DNA of 8,783 bases, from assembly GCA_030017395.1 (NCBI GenBank), contig JASEIZ010000078.1, positions 1-8,783 of the forward strand, given 5' to 3'. A program made the translations under genes and the position numbers. Positions 1-6,714 of this stretch are shown here, one piece after another (positions within the stretch are counted from its first letter, which is position 1; every line of letters begins with the position of its first letter). The notes beneath the pieces are model-generated. The model saw only the letters and a list, made by a program, of their open reading frames with translations, made no database searches and was not told where the DNA came from. The stretch comes from Desulfobacterales bacterium (GTDB taxonomy: Bacteria > Desulfobacterota > Desulfobacteria > Desulfobacterales > ETH-SRB1).

Positions 1-432
1 GTAACTATAGAGATCGGCTACATGAAGATTTTTCATGAAATAGATGCGCTTGAAATGACAGGCATTGATCCCTTAAGAACAATTTGTCTGCCGAGATTAA
101 TAGGAATTACCTCCGCCATACTTTGTCTTTTCATCGTTTTTGATCTGGTATCCATTGTCGGAGGTTATGTAGCAGTGTGGGCCTTTACACATATTCATTT
201 AGGCGACTTCCTCGGACAGATCGGAAAAGCAGTCGCTCCTACTGATATTATTGTAGGAATTGTAAAAGCCCTGTGTTTTGGAATTATTATTACCATAACA
301 TGTCTCTATCAGGGATTTAGCATAAAAAAAAATATTACAGGCCTTCCGGTAGCAACATCAAAAGCAGCTGTTGAGTGTTTTTTTTACTGCCTGGTAATAA
401 ATGTCATTATATCAATAATATTTTACCTGTAA
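1..432 (+). CDS. mlaE: MlaE-type ABC transporter permease, C-terminal half (5' truncated by window edge)
   Basis: This is the inner-membrane permease of an MCE-associated phospholipid transporter (MlaE/YrbE family). The reading frame is open from base 1, and the residues before the first ATG at 22 (VTIEIGY) already fit the family, so this is a gene cut by the window edge and not one starting at 22. About 143 of the usual 250-265 residues are present. Visible landmarks are the cytoplasmic motif that normally reads ELGTMKVTEQIDALEVMGIDP, here EIGYMKIFHEIDALEMTGIDP, followed by PR, hydrophobic helices, and the late KALCFG...CLYQGF block typical of the family. The last helix has N (CLVINVI) where many members have D. 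It is the first visible gene of a + strand operon, with the next ATG 3 bp after its stop. The family assignment is confident; the substrate (phospholipid) is inferred from the family. Confidence 0.93.
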   Translation, partial: VTIEIGYMKIFHEIDALEMTGIDPLRTICLPRLIGITSAILCLFIVFDLVSIVGGYVAVWAFTHIHLGDFLGQIGKAVAPTDIIVGIVKALCFGIIITITCLYQGFSIKKNITGLPVATSKAAVECFFYCLVINVIISIIFYL

Positions 433-435
433 ATA

Positions 436-1107
436 ATGAAGTTAATCGAACTTTCAGATTATACCCTTTCTCCAACAGGTCAAGGAAACGGCCTTAACCG
501 ATTCTATTTTGACCTGTCAAAGGGGGATGCATGCTCCGTGCAGGCTGATTCGCCGGATGACGCACACCTGTTTCTAAAGGCTGTTGCAATGCTTGAGCAT
601 CCAACAAAAGGCATTTATCGATTTATGGAGGAAAAAATTAATTTTTCAGACCATAGAAATCTTCTTCCATATAAGAAAAAAATAGGTTATGTTGCTGCAG
701 ATGCATCGATGATCAGCAATATGAGTATCAGGGAAAATCTTCTATTAATGCGATACTATTTTGAAAATTCATTTTTCCTTGATCTCAGCGATAATGTTAA
801 AAATTTATGCGCTGTTTTCGACATTTATGACAAACTGGATATCCGTCCGGGCGATCTCAGGCCGACGGAGCTGCGAAGCGCCATTGTAATCAGAGAGCTT
901 ACCAAGTCGCCTGACATACTGCTGTTTGAGCGGCCTGAGGGTTTCATCAGGCATGAAAAATTTGATCTCTTTGTCAAGCTCCTTAAAGAAATGTTACTAT
1001 CCGGACTCCCTGTTGTTTTTATTTCTTATCACACTGATTTTGTTAAAGAGTTTTCAAACAGAAAAATACTTATTTCAGGTGGAAAGTTAACAACCGTTAA
1101 AAATTAG
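436..1107 (+). CDS. Degenerate MlaF-like ABC protein (probable pseudo-ATPase)
   Basis: At 223 aa the protein has the size and overall layout of an MlaF-type ATPase and sits where mlaF is expected, between permease and MCE genes. Alignable landmarks survive, but catalytic residues do not. The Walker A loop is ADSPDDAHL (residues 37-45), so the glycines and the lysine are gone (A at 43 in the lysine place). The Q-loop glutamine is replaced by A88 (IGYVAAD). The signature region reads LRPTE (141-145) in place of LSGGQ/M. Walker B reads ILLFERP (161-167), with E for D and R for the catalytic E. The H-loop histidine (SYHTD, H199) seems retained. The frame is intact with no stops, so it is not an ordinary decayed pseudogene. 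There is no Shine-Dalgarno sequence; translation is probably coupled to the permease, whose stop lies 3 bp upstream. It may pair with a canonical ATPase encoded outside the window or act as a structural or regulatory subunit. ATP hydrolysis by this chain is unlikely. Confidence 0.85.
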   Translation: MKLIELSDYTLSPTGQGNGLNRFYFDLSKGDACSVQADSPDDAHLFLKAVAMLEHPTKGIYRFMEEKINFSDHRNLLPYKKKIGYVAADASMISNMSIRENLLLMRYYFENSFFLDLSDNVKNLCAVFDIYDKLDIRPGDLRPTELRSAIVIRELTKSPDILLFERPEGFIRHEKFDLFVKLLKEMLLSGLPVVFISYHTDFVKEFSNRKILISGGKLTTVKN

Positions 1108-1109
1108 CC

Positions 1110-2099
1110 ATGGACTTAAATTTTAGCAAAAAAGAAAAAACAGTCGGAACATTTATAATCTGCATCGTAGTCATACTGCTGACTACTGTGGTGATTATCG
1201 GCAGAGGCAAGGACTGGTTTAAAACATACATTACATATTATACCACCTTTAATGAAAGTTATAATCTTAAGGAAGATGCTGCTGTAAAACTATTTAAAGC
1301 AGATATAGGAAAGGTAAAAAAAATTATACTTGTTGAAAACAAAGTTAAGGTTAAGCTGGCTATTTTAGAGGAATATTCTTCCAGGATAAGAAGCGATTCC
1401 GTCACAATTGTGGAAAGCCCGACATTTATCGGGTCTGAATATATTTCCATTAAACCGGGAAGCGCGGACAGCCCCCTGATACCTGAGGGCGGAGAAATCA
1501 ATTCCACGGCAAAAAAATCCATATCCGACCTTATGTCGGAGTTTCAGGTTGAAGAAACAGCTAAAAAGGTTGTCGGTATGGTCCAGAATATCTCAGAAAT
1601 AATACAAATAATGCGGGATCCTGACGGCCTTTTTTTTACAACCGTCAACAACCTAAACAAAACCATTTCTCATCTTGAAGCTATTACCGGTGATATACAG
1701 GCCGGCAAGGGAACTGCCGGCAGCATACTAAAATCCAGGGAAGTCCTGCAAATCATACTTGATGATCTTGGTAAGGTAACTCAGATTCTGGCAGGCATTA
1801 CCGAGGCAACACCTGAAATAACAAATAAGGTACAGGATAATCTCGCAACGATAAAAAAGGTTGGAGAAGAAGTATTGGATAGCATTTCAAGTATTAAAAG
1901 GATCCTGAAAGAGATGGAAGAAGGGAGCCGTGATATACCGGAGGTTACACGGTCAACAAAGAGAGGGGTCAATGAAATCAGGGATGGAGTAGAAAATATA
2001 GACAAGGTGGTTGAATCGATTAAAAAGAATTTTTTGATAAAATCGAATCTTCCGCCCGAACCAAAAGGCAAAAATATTGACGCCGGCTTGCGGCAATAA
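1110..2099 (+). CDS. mlaD: MCE-domain (MlaD-like) substrate-binding protein with long helical tail
   Basis: This is the periplasmic, inner-membrane-anchored lipid-binding component of the MCE transporter. A short charged N-terminus precedes one membrane helix (about residues 11-32). A single MCE domain follows (about 39-118), recognisable from YYTTFNESYNL, KLFKADIGKVKKI and the later TFIGSEYISIKPGS strand. The rest (about 135-310) is predicted helical and contains the GKGTAGSIL motif (199-207) common in MCE tails. It ends in NFLIKSNLPPEP (307-318), a type of ending seen in many proteobacterial MCE proteins. At 329 aa it is much longer than E. coli MlaD (about 183 aa), so the hexamer could carry a helical barrel or needle extending into the periplasm (inference). 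It starts 2 bp after the stop of the ATPase-like gene with no convincing ribosome binding site, suggesting translational coupling. The symbol is by family position; orthology to E. coli mlaD is not proven. Confidence 0.9.
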   Translation: MDLNFSKKEKTVGTFIICIVVILLTTVVIIGRGKDWFKTYITYYTTFNESYNLKEDAAVKLFKADIGKVKKIILVENKVKVKLAILEEYSSRIRSDSVTIVESPTFIGSEYISIKPGSADSPLIPEGGEINSTAKKSISDLMSEFQVEETAKKVVGMVQNISEIIQIMRDPDGLFFTTVNNLNKTISHLEAITGDIQAGKGTAGSILKSREVLQIILDDLGKVTQILAGITEATPEITNKVQDNLATIKKVGEEVLDSISSIKRILKEMEEGSRDIPEVTRSTKRGVNEIRDGVENIDKVVESIKKNFLIKSNLPPEPKGKNIDAGLRQ

Positions 2100-2132
2100 T
2101 TAAATTAAATTTTAACCGAAAGGAAAATACCT

Positions 2133-3251
2133 ATGAACTACAAGCAACATATCTTAAAATTATCGGCAGGTTTAATAATAGTTGCAATGCTCGCATGGTT
2201 TGGTTGCGCCGCAAAGACCAGTGTAAGCAGGATCAGGCCTGCCGAAGTTTCTCTTGGCGGCATCCGAACGCTTGCTTTGCTTAAGTTTGAAGGCAAGTTC
2301 GGTGAAACTGTGCGCAGCGATTTCTATAATAAATTAAGCGAGGTGCAGCACTTCAATCTTATAGACACTTCAAAAACAAATGCCCTGGATCAGGTTGTCT
2401 ATGATCAAGTGGACGATCCAAGATTTCTTCCGGCTTTTGAAAACATTCAAGCAGATGGAGTAATTACCGGGAGGGTAACTTCCAACATAAATGATATTCG
2501 TGGATATGATCAGGTCCAGATGCAGGAAGGCACTGGACGATATAAAAAAGAAAAAAACATTTTTGGCAAATGGGTGGACGTGGAAATCAAAAAAACAGTG
2601 CTCAGGCCGATGCCCTATGTCATACGCCAGGCTTCTCTAACCACCGATTTCAAGGTATTTAACCTGAAAACAAAGCAGATTATAGCGACCAGCAAGGTCA
2701 CGGAAAATTACAATCAAAAATTTGGCGGCGACAAGGAATATGTTCTTTCTGTTTTAGGAGGGATGAAATTAAGCCAGTTGCCTGCGCCGAATCAAACGTT
2801 AAATGAACTGTCGTCCAGTGTTGCGTCTCAGCTTGTCACAAAAATTTCTCCAACCAAGATTACCGAAACCATAGAATTTTATGACGGCGGTAAACTTGGC
2901 TATGGTGGCCATGATATGATAAAACGCGGAATAGAATTCGCAAAGCGCGGATTATGGGACGAGGCAAAAGCGATCTGGCAGGATGTAATCAAGGCTGAAC
3001 CGAATAATGCTGCAGCCTATTATAATTTAGGTTTGGCCCATGAATCCGTCGGTGACCTTGAAAATTTCAATATAGCAAGCACAATGTATAAAAAGGCGGT
3101 CAGATACGGGGATAATAAACTTTACCTGGATGCTATGGCAAGAATTCAGTCTGCAATCAAAGACCGCCAGAAATATGAACAACAAAAAAACATGCTGAAG
3201 CAAACACCGGTTAAGAAAACACAGGAAGAAAAAGGGGTGCGAATATATTAA
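2133..3251 (+). CDS. Probable lipoprotein with CsgG-like domain and C-terminal TPR repeats
   Basis: The 372-residue protein begins with a basic stretch and hydrophobic helix leading to WFGC (C25). This is a plausible lipidation cysteine, although W at -3 and F at -2 are not consensus. Residues about 44-240 look like a CsgG/TolB-N type alpha/beta domain: a LALLKFEG strand, a helix, FNLIDTS, and QADGVITGRVTS, comparable with the 'GADyvitG' step of that fold. Two TPR-like helical pairs follow, about 262-292 (KRGLWDEAKAIWQDVIKAEPNN) and 294-326 (YYNLGLAHESVGD...YKKAVRYG), then a charged tail. The start has a ribosome binding site (AAGGAA, 2120-2125, 7-nt spacer) 33 bp after the MCE gene, so it is in the operon. 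It may be an outer-membrane-linked partner of the MCE complex or an assembly scaffold. The domain calls are pattern-based and the function is unknown. Confidence 0.75.
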   Translation: MNYKQHILKLSAGLIIVAMLAWFGCAAKTSVSRIRPAEVSLGGIRTLALLKFEGKFGETVRSDFYNKLSEVQHFNLIDTSKTNALDQVVYDQVDDPRFLPAFENIQADGVITGRVTSNINDIRGYDQVQMQEGTGRYKKEKNIFGKWVDVEIKKTVLRPMPYVIRQASLTTDFKVFNLKTKQIIATSKVTENYNQKFGGDKEYVLSVLGGMKLSQLPAPNQTLNELSSSVASQLVTKISPTKITETIEFYDGGKLGYGGHDMIKRGIEFAKRGLWDEAKAIWQDVIKAEPNNAAAYYNLGLAHESVGDLENFNIASTMYKKAVRYGDNKLYLDAMARIQSAIKDRQKYEQQKNMLKQTPVKKTQEEKGVRIY

Positions 3252-3266
3252 TTTAAAGGAGGCATT

Positions 3267-4454
3267 ATGGTTTTAAAAAATAAAAAAAATATGATGTCAT
3301 GTCTTGTTTTGGGAATTATATTTCTTTTTGTATCAACCGGTTACAGCTCAATGGTAACGGTTTTAGGGCAGGGAACAGATCGTAAAAGCGCTATTGCCGA
3401 TGCCCAGCGGGCTGCGGTTGAACAAGGCATAGGCGCTCTCATCGATTCTAAAACCAAGGTTGCTAACTTTGAGGTGCTGCAGGATAAAATTTATTCGAGG
3501 GCAAGCGGTTATGTGACTAATTATAATATATTGTCTGAAGGAAAAAGTCCGGACGGCTCAATATACACCGTAACCATGCAGGCTGACGTCCAAACCGCTT
3601 CGATTAAAAACGATTTAAAGGCGATCGGGATTCTAATGGCACAGATCGGCAATCCCCGATTTATGGCGATTTATATTCCTGAAACCAAAAGTTCGATGCA
3701 CAGGGATTCCAGAGTGGTCAGGGCCGCCGAGCAGGCAATTAACGGAGTTTTTGCCAGAAAAGGCTTTATAGTCTTAGACAAAATGTTCGTTAATAATATT
3801 TACAAAGAGATAGAGCAGGCAGGCAGGATTGATGTGGACATGGATGACCTTTCTGCGCTTGCTTTAAAATATCAGGCAGATCTGCTTCTTGTATATGATG
3901 TGCATGCGGCAAGCAAGACCGGTGGATCAAGCAATTATTTCGGCGGCGTCATTGTTGAAATAGCATTGCGCGCCGTTGCTCCGGCCACTGCAGATCTTAT
4001 AGCTCAAAAATCGGGTGATCTGTACGTAAAAACCATGAAAGCAGCAGGGAATTATTATGAAAACATGCAGGCTGCAAAGGCGGCGGATCAATTGGGAAAA
4101 GCGATTGCAGATGCTTTAATTGAAGATACATTGTCTTATTTTGAGCGTGCTGTTCACGCTGGAACCCGTCTTGATGTATGGTTTAGAAACTTTTCAGAAC
4201 AGGAAACCTATATAATCGTTGATGTAATTGAGAAAATGACCGGTTTTAAGGACAAGTCTGTTAGAAATGAATCGCCTGGAAATTTTCAGCTTGATGTGAA
4301 CTATCAGGGGAAAAAATTCGATTTTAAGCGGGAGCTTTACAAGGGCCTGCAGGATCAGGGCATCCTGTTTGATACCCAGCAGGCCAAGGGAAATCGTTTT
4401 CTGCTTTTCAAAAAAGGAACCGACAATCCATTTGGCGCGATTAATATTAATTAA
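3267..4454 (+). CDS. Exported FlgT-like protein (N, CsgG-like middle and C-terminal domains), paralogue A
   Basis: This 395-residue protein has a Sec-type signal peptide (about residues 1-28, ending TGYSS). Residues about 29-125 match the FlgT-N type domain: V-x-V-x-G-x-G, a helix of alternating Ala (AIADAQRAAVEQGIGALI), SKTKVANF, DKIYSRASGYVTNY, then a beta strand pair. Residues about 130-295 resemble a TolB-N/CsgG-like middle domain (RFMAIY, helix, GFIVLD, YQADLLLVYDV), and about 299-385 form a small alpha/beta C-terminal domain. FlgT is a flagellar H/T-ring protein in Vibrio, but no flagellar gene lies here, so the domain layout and not the flagellar role is being called. A strong ribosome binding site (AAAGGAGG, 3255-3262) lies 4 bases before the start. 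The gap to the upstream gene is 15 bp, making it the last gene of the transporter operon. The - strand gene at 4655-5782 is a paralogue. Confidence 0.75.
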   Translation: MVLKNKKNMMSCLVLGIIFLFVSTGYSSMVTVLGQGTDRKSAIADAQRAAVEQGIGALIDSKTKVANFEVLQDKIYSRASGYVTNYNILSEGKSPDGSIYTVTMQADVQTASIKNDLKAIGILMAQIGNPRFMAIYIPETKSSMHRDSRVVRAAEQAINGVFARKGFIVLDKMFVNNIYKEIEQAGRIDVDMDDLSALALKYQADLLLVYDVHAASKTGGSSNYFGGVIVEIALRAVAPATADLIAQKSGDLYVKTMKAAGNYYENMQAAKAADQLGKAIADALIEDTLSYFERAVHAGTRLDVWFRNFSEQETYIIVDVIEKMTGFKDKSVRNESPGNFQLDVNYQGKKFDFKRELYKGLQDQGILFDTQQAKGNRFLLFKKGTDNPFGAININ

Positions 4455-4467
4455 CTGTAATTATTCG

Positions 4468-4524
4468 GGTTGGTTAGGTTAGGTCTATAGCCTAACCAAC
4501 CTGAAAGGTTAATTCGGCCTTTTT
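4468..4524 (+). terminator. Tandem hairpins, probable transcription terminator of the transporter operon
   Basis: Shortly after the stop codon of the last + strand gene there is a perfect 11-bp inverted repeat (GGTTGGTTAGG at 4468-4478 with CCTAACCAACC at 4491-4501, 12-base loop). A second, weaker hairpin follows immediately (AAAGG 4504-4508 with CCTTT starting at 4518), and its 3' arm runs into TTTTT. The second has the T-tract expected of an intrinsic terminator; the first is the stronger stem but lacks one. Because genes converge here, the structure may stop transcription from both sides, although no T-tract is evident on the - strand side. Confidence 0.55.
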
Positions 4525-4532
4525 GTTATCGT

Positions 4533-4649
4533 AACCGTTCACGGTTTACAGTTATCGGTTCACGGTTGAAATCAATATCCAAAATGCTTCAATCGTTGCA
4601 TAGTTCATTGAAAAAACTGTGAACTGTGAACCGATAACCGTGAACGGTT
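4533..4649. repeat. Long imperfect inverted repeat made of GTTCACGGTT-like units
   Basis: The two 35-base arms are 4533-4567 and 4615-4649. The outer 14 bases pair perfectly (AACCGTTCACGGTT, 4533-4546 with 4636-4649). A 12-base block also pairs perfectly (TTATCGGTTCAC, 4552-4563 with GTGAACCGATAA, 4626-4637). The two cannot pair fully at the same time in one register, because the left arm has about 6 extra bases (TTTACAG region) between them. Within each arm a short unit resembling GGTTCACGGTT is reiterated. The 47-base centre is unrelated AT-rich sequence. The form suggests a dispersed intergenic repeat that can fold as a cruciform or RNA hairpin. It lies just beyond the terminator-like hairpins and ends 5 bp before the stop codon of the convergent gene. 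Confidence 0.8.
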
Positions 4650-4654
4650 GCTTG

Positions 4655-5782
4655 TTATCGCAATTTACAGTCAACTCTGTCCGGCGCAAAATCAACCACT
4701 TCAAGGCTGTTTTCGCCAAGATTAAAGCCATCTAAAAGTTCGGCAAGCTCTTCACTCGTACCCTTAAAGCGCAGATCCAGCGCCAGCAACCCACCGGTTT
4801 TATTCCAGCCTTCCTTTTTGCTGCTTACAACTTTGTCCACAATTTCAATGTTAGATACAATCAATTTGTATTGCTGAAAGGATGTAACTCCGGTTATATG
4901 CAGTTTAATGGGTGCGCCGTTATTAAGAAACTCCTGAAAAGAGTTTGTAATGGTATCAACCAGATATTCGTCGACAGCCTTTTGAACCGCTATCCGCAAA
5001 GATTTGCCTGCGCCGGTCAGCGGACTGATATGAATGGAAATCCCGTTTTTTACTATGGAACCTAATAAAAGCCCTGTCTGGGTTTGAATGACTTTTAGCT
5101 GGAGACTCGCCTGAAGCGATTTAAGGCCGGAACCCGGATAAGCCTCGCCGACGTCTTCAACTACGGCCTTGCCCACTATCACATACTGAGATCCAAAGTC
5201 CAATCCCAGTCTTTTGGCTGCGGCAATATTTCCGGCTAAAGCCTGCCTGCTTTGGTCAAGGCTCTTTATCTTCTCAATCTGCGCCCTGTCAACAAGATCA
5301 AAACCCTTGGCCGCGAGCAGGGAGGATATCTCGGTTTCGGCTAAAGACATGCCGACATGGTCCATGCCGATATATTCTTCTTCTATTAAAATCATAAGCC
5401 TGGGCCGCTCCATGCTGTCAAGCAGAATTTTCATGGCCAAAAGATCGTCTTTTATTTTGTCCATTGAAACAGTTGCGCTTAACCTGACAGTGTAAAGGCC
5501 TTCAGCCTTTTCTTCCCCCAGGATTGTGAAGCGTGTGATATAGCCCTGTGTTCGGGACATAATACTGTCTTTTTTGATTGCAAAATTTTCCACCTCGGTT
5601 TTAGAGTGGATAAAGACCCCGACGGCTTTCTCTACGGCCAAGCGCTGAGCCTGACGTACAGCATCTTCTTTGGAAGCAAAGCTGCTTCCCTCAACTTCAA
5701 CTACTTTTTCTGATGCAATAGCGCCTGTTATACAGGCAAACACTATAGCCAGCATTGCTATAATCGGAAAAAGTCTATTCAT
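4655..5782 (-). CDS. Exported FlgT-like protein, paralogue B
   Basis: The 375-residue product has a signal peptide. The best cleavage is after AIA (residue 23); C17 (VFAC) is a poorer lipoprotein alternative. Residues about 26-122 align throughout with paralogue A: V-V-E-V-E-G, the helix DAVRQAQRLAVEKAVGVFI, SKTEVENF, DSIMSRTQGYITRF and TILGEE. The middle domain (about 126-285) starts with RPRLMILIEEE, continues with AAKGFDLVDR, and includes GSQYVIVGKAVVED, the CsgG/TolB-N-like strand. The C-terminal domain (about 289-375) is again alpha/beta. It lies 32 bp downstream of the dual-BON lipoprotein gene on the same strand, with a modest GAAGGG ribosome binding site about 8 bases before the start, so the two probably form an operon. 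It converges on paralogue A. It is probably periplasmic or outer-membrane associated; its biochemical role is unknown. Confidence 0.75.
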   Translation of the reverse strand: MNRLFPIIAMLAIVFACITGAIASEKVVEVEGSSFASKEDAVRQAQRLAVEKAVGVFIHSKTEVENFAIKKDSIMSRTQGYITRFTILGEEKAEGLYTVRLSATVSMDKIKDDLLAMKILLDSMERPRLMILIEEEYIGMDHVGMSLAETEISSLLAAKGFDLVDRAQIEKIKSLDQSRQALAGNIAAAKRLGLDFGSQYVIVGKAVVEDVGEAYPGSGLKSLQASLQLKVIQTQTGLLLGSIVKNGISIHISPLTGAGKSLRIAVQKAVDEYLVDTITNSFQEFLNNGAPIKLHITGVTSFQQYKLIVSNIEIVDKVVSSKKEGWNKTGGLLALDLRFKGTSEELAELLDGFNLGENSLEVVDFAPDRVDCKLR

Positions 5783-5814
5783 CGGTTTAACCCTTCATTA
5801 TTTTAAGGAATTGT

Positions 5815-6378
5815 TTATTGATTATAATGTGGCGCTACCTTAAGGAAAGATTTGACGCTTCGAACCCCTCCTATACTTTTACCATGAGCGATAATCTGCT
5901 TTATCTCCTTGTCTGATTCTACAAGACCAACAAATACTACATTGCACTGAACAACTTTTGCGTCAATATTGGTTGACCAGATATTATCATCCTTAATGAG
6001 TTTGGCTTTAATCTTGGCTTTAATGGCAAGATTGTCGGTTACTCCACATGGATCATCATCTTTCTTTTCGAGAAGATAGGTGGTTACACCTTTTACACCT
6101 TCAACATTTTCGGCAATTTTAATGGCTCTGTTTTTTTGTTCTTCCGCATCATATTCACCAATTAAGTAAACATGGCCATAATAGCAGGATATATCAATAG
6201 CAAAAGTCTTAACAACATCGTCTTCGATAAATTTATGCAGAATCGCGGCCTTAATTTTTGTGTCACCGGCCACTGTGCGTACATTCCGTTCATCCACCGC
6301 TGTGCCATAAAGAGTAGCACATCCGGAAACGATTAACAGAACCGCAAGACATAATATTGCCACAAAATAGTTTTTCAT
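5815..6378 (-). CDS. Dual BON-domain lipoprotein, DolP/YraP-like
   Basis: From the ATG at 6378 the 187-residue product begins MKNYF, has a hydrophobic helix and a good lipobox, VSGC (C20), followed by Ala, favouring outer-membrane sorting. Two BON domains follow, about 38-103 (DTKIKAAILHKF...VYLIGEYDAEEQKNRAIKIAENVEGVKGVTTYL) and about 116-181 (NLAIKAKIKAKLIKDD...VVFVGLVESDKEIKQ...GVRSVKSFLKV). Size and layout match E. coli DolP (191 aa), an outer-membrane lipoprotein whose second BON domain binds anionic phospholipid. An in-frame ATG 15 bases upstream (6393) is rejected as start because GGAGAG overlaps and follows it with ideal spacing to 6378, and because the signal peptide fits the shorter form. 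It is the first gene of a unit with FlgT-like paralogue B. The family call is firm; DolP orthology is inferred. Confidence 0.88.
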   Translation of the reverse strand: MKNYFVAILCLAVLLIVSGCATLYGTAVDERNVRTVAGDTKIKAAILHKFIEDDVVKTFAIDISCYYGHVYLIGEYDAEEQKNRAIKIAENVEGVKGVTTYLLEKKDDDPCGVTDNLAIKAKIKAKLIKDDNIWSTNIDAKVVQCNVVFVGLVESDKEIKQIIAHGKSIGGVRSVKSFLKVAPHYNQ

Positions 6379-6385
6379 GTGTTTT

Positions 6386-6391
6386 CTCTCC
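6386..6391 (-). promoter_or_regulatory. Ribosome binding site fixing the start of the dual-BON gene
   Basis: On the - strand the sequence reads GGAGAGAAAACACATG. GGAGAG lies 7 bases upstream of the ATG at 6378 and overlaps the earlier ATG at 6393, which itself has only AT-rich sequence upstream. This decides between the two candidate starts. Confidence 0.7.
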
Positions 6392-6419
6392 ATAATTTAA
6401 TGAAATAATAAATTTAATA

Positions 6420-6450
6420 ATTATATAACGGATAATAAATAAAATATCAA
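6420..6450 (-). promoter_or_regulatory. Candidate sigma-70-like promoter for the BON/FlgT-like unit
   Basis: On the - strand TTGATA (6445-6450) is followed by TATAAT (6420-6425) with a 19-base spacer. An overlapping TATATA gives a 17-base spacer. It sits about 42 bases upstream of the dual-BON start codon, in a strongly AT-rich stretch where chance matches are common, so this is only a candidate. Confidence 0.35.
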
Positions 6451-6526
6451 TATATACTCTTCTGTACTATAATTTTCCGCTTTCGAAACACAGGGCAGCA
6501 ACCAGTATATCGAGCTCTTACTATTT

Positions 6527-6714
6527 GAGACCTTTGCATAACTGCCATTATGAGCGCTGACGCTTCACTGTGTGCCCGTGATGCGGTGTCAGGCTTCAAA
6601 TTTTAATCCTCAAAATACTCAATGTATTCCTGTGGTTACACGAAGTGAAGCATCGGTGCTCATATTTTCGCCTTCCTTGCCTGACGAAAAAATGTCGCGT
6701 TCTGCAAAGGTCTC
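6527..6714. mobile_element. MITE-like element with terminal inverted repeats, complete copy
   Basis: The 188-bp stretch is bounded by GAGACCTTTGCA (6527-6538) and its exact reverse complement TGCAAAGGTCTC (6703-6714). Pairing extends to 15 of 16 bases when carried inward. A second, subterminal inverted pair, 6551-6568 with 6645-6662, matches at 15 of 18 bases, so much of the element can fold on itself. It carries no convincing gene. The left 54-55 bases recur identically at the window end, showing that it is a repeated unit. No clear target-site duplication is visible (CTATTT left, GTTTTA right). The termini look like those of a DD(E/D) transposase-mobilised element, possibly of the IS4/IS5 superfamily; the parent family is a guess. 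Confidence 0.75.

Noticed and set aside
1259..2071. Two - strand open frames opposite the MCE gene (1259-1522 and 1781-2071)
   Set aside because: Serine/isoleucine-rich shadows of the helical MCE coding sequence, without start signals or domain patterns.
3267..4454. Flagellar H/T-ring role for the FlgT-like protein
   Set aside because: The domain order resembles FlgT, but no flagellar gene is present and the neighbours are lipid-transport and envelope genes; only the fold-level likeness is retained.
6379..6393. Upstream ATG (6393) as start of the dual-BON gene
   Set aside because: It has no ribosome binding site, adds a charged MERKH stretch before a well-formed lipoprotein signal, and overlaps the GGAGAG that serves the ATG at 6378.
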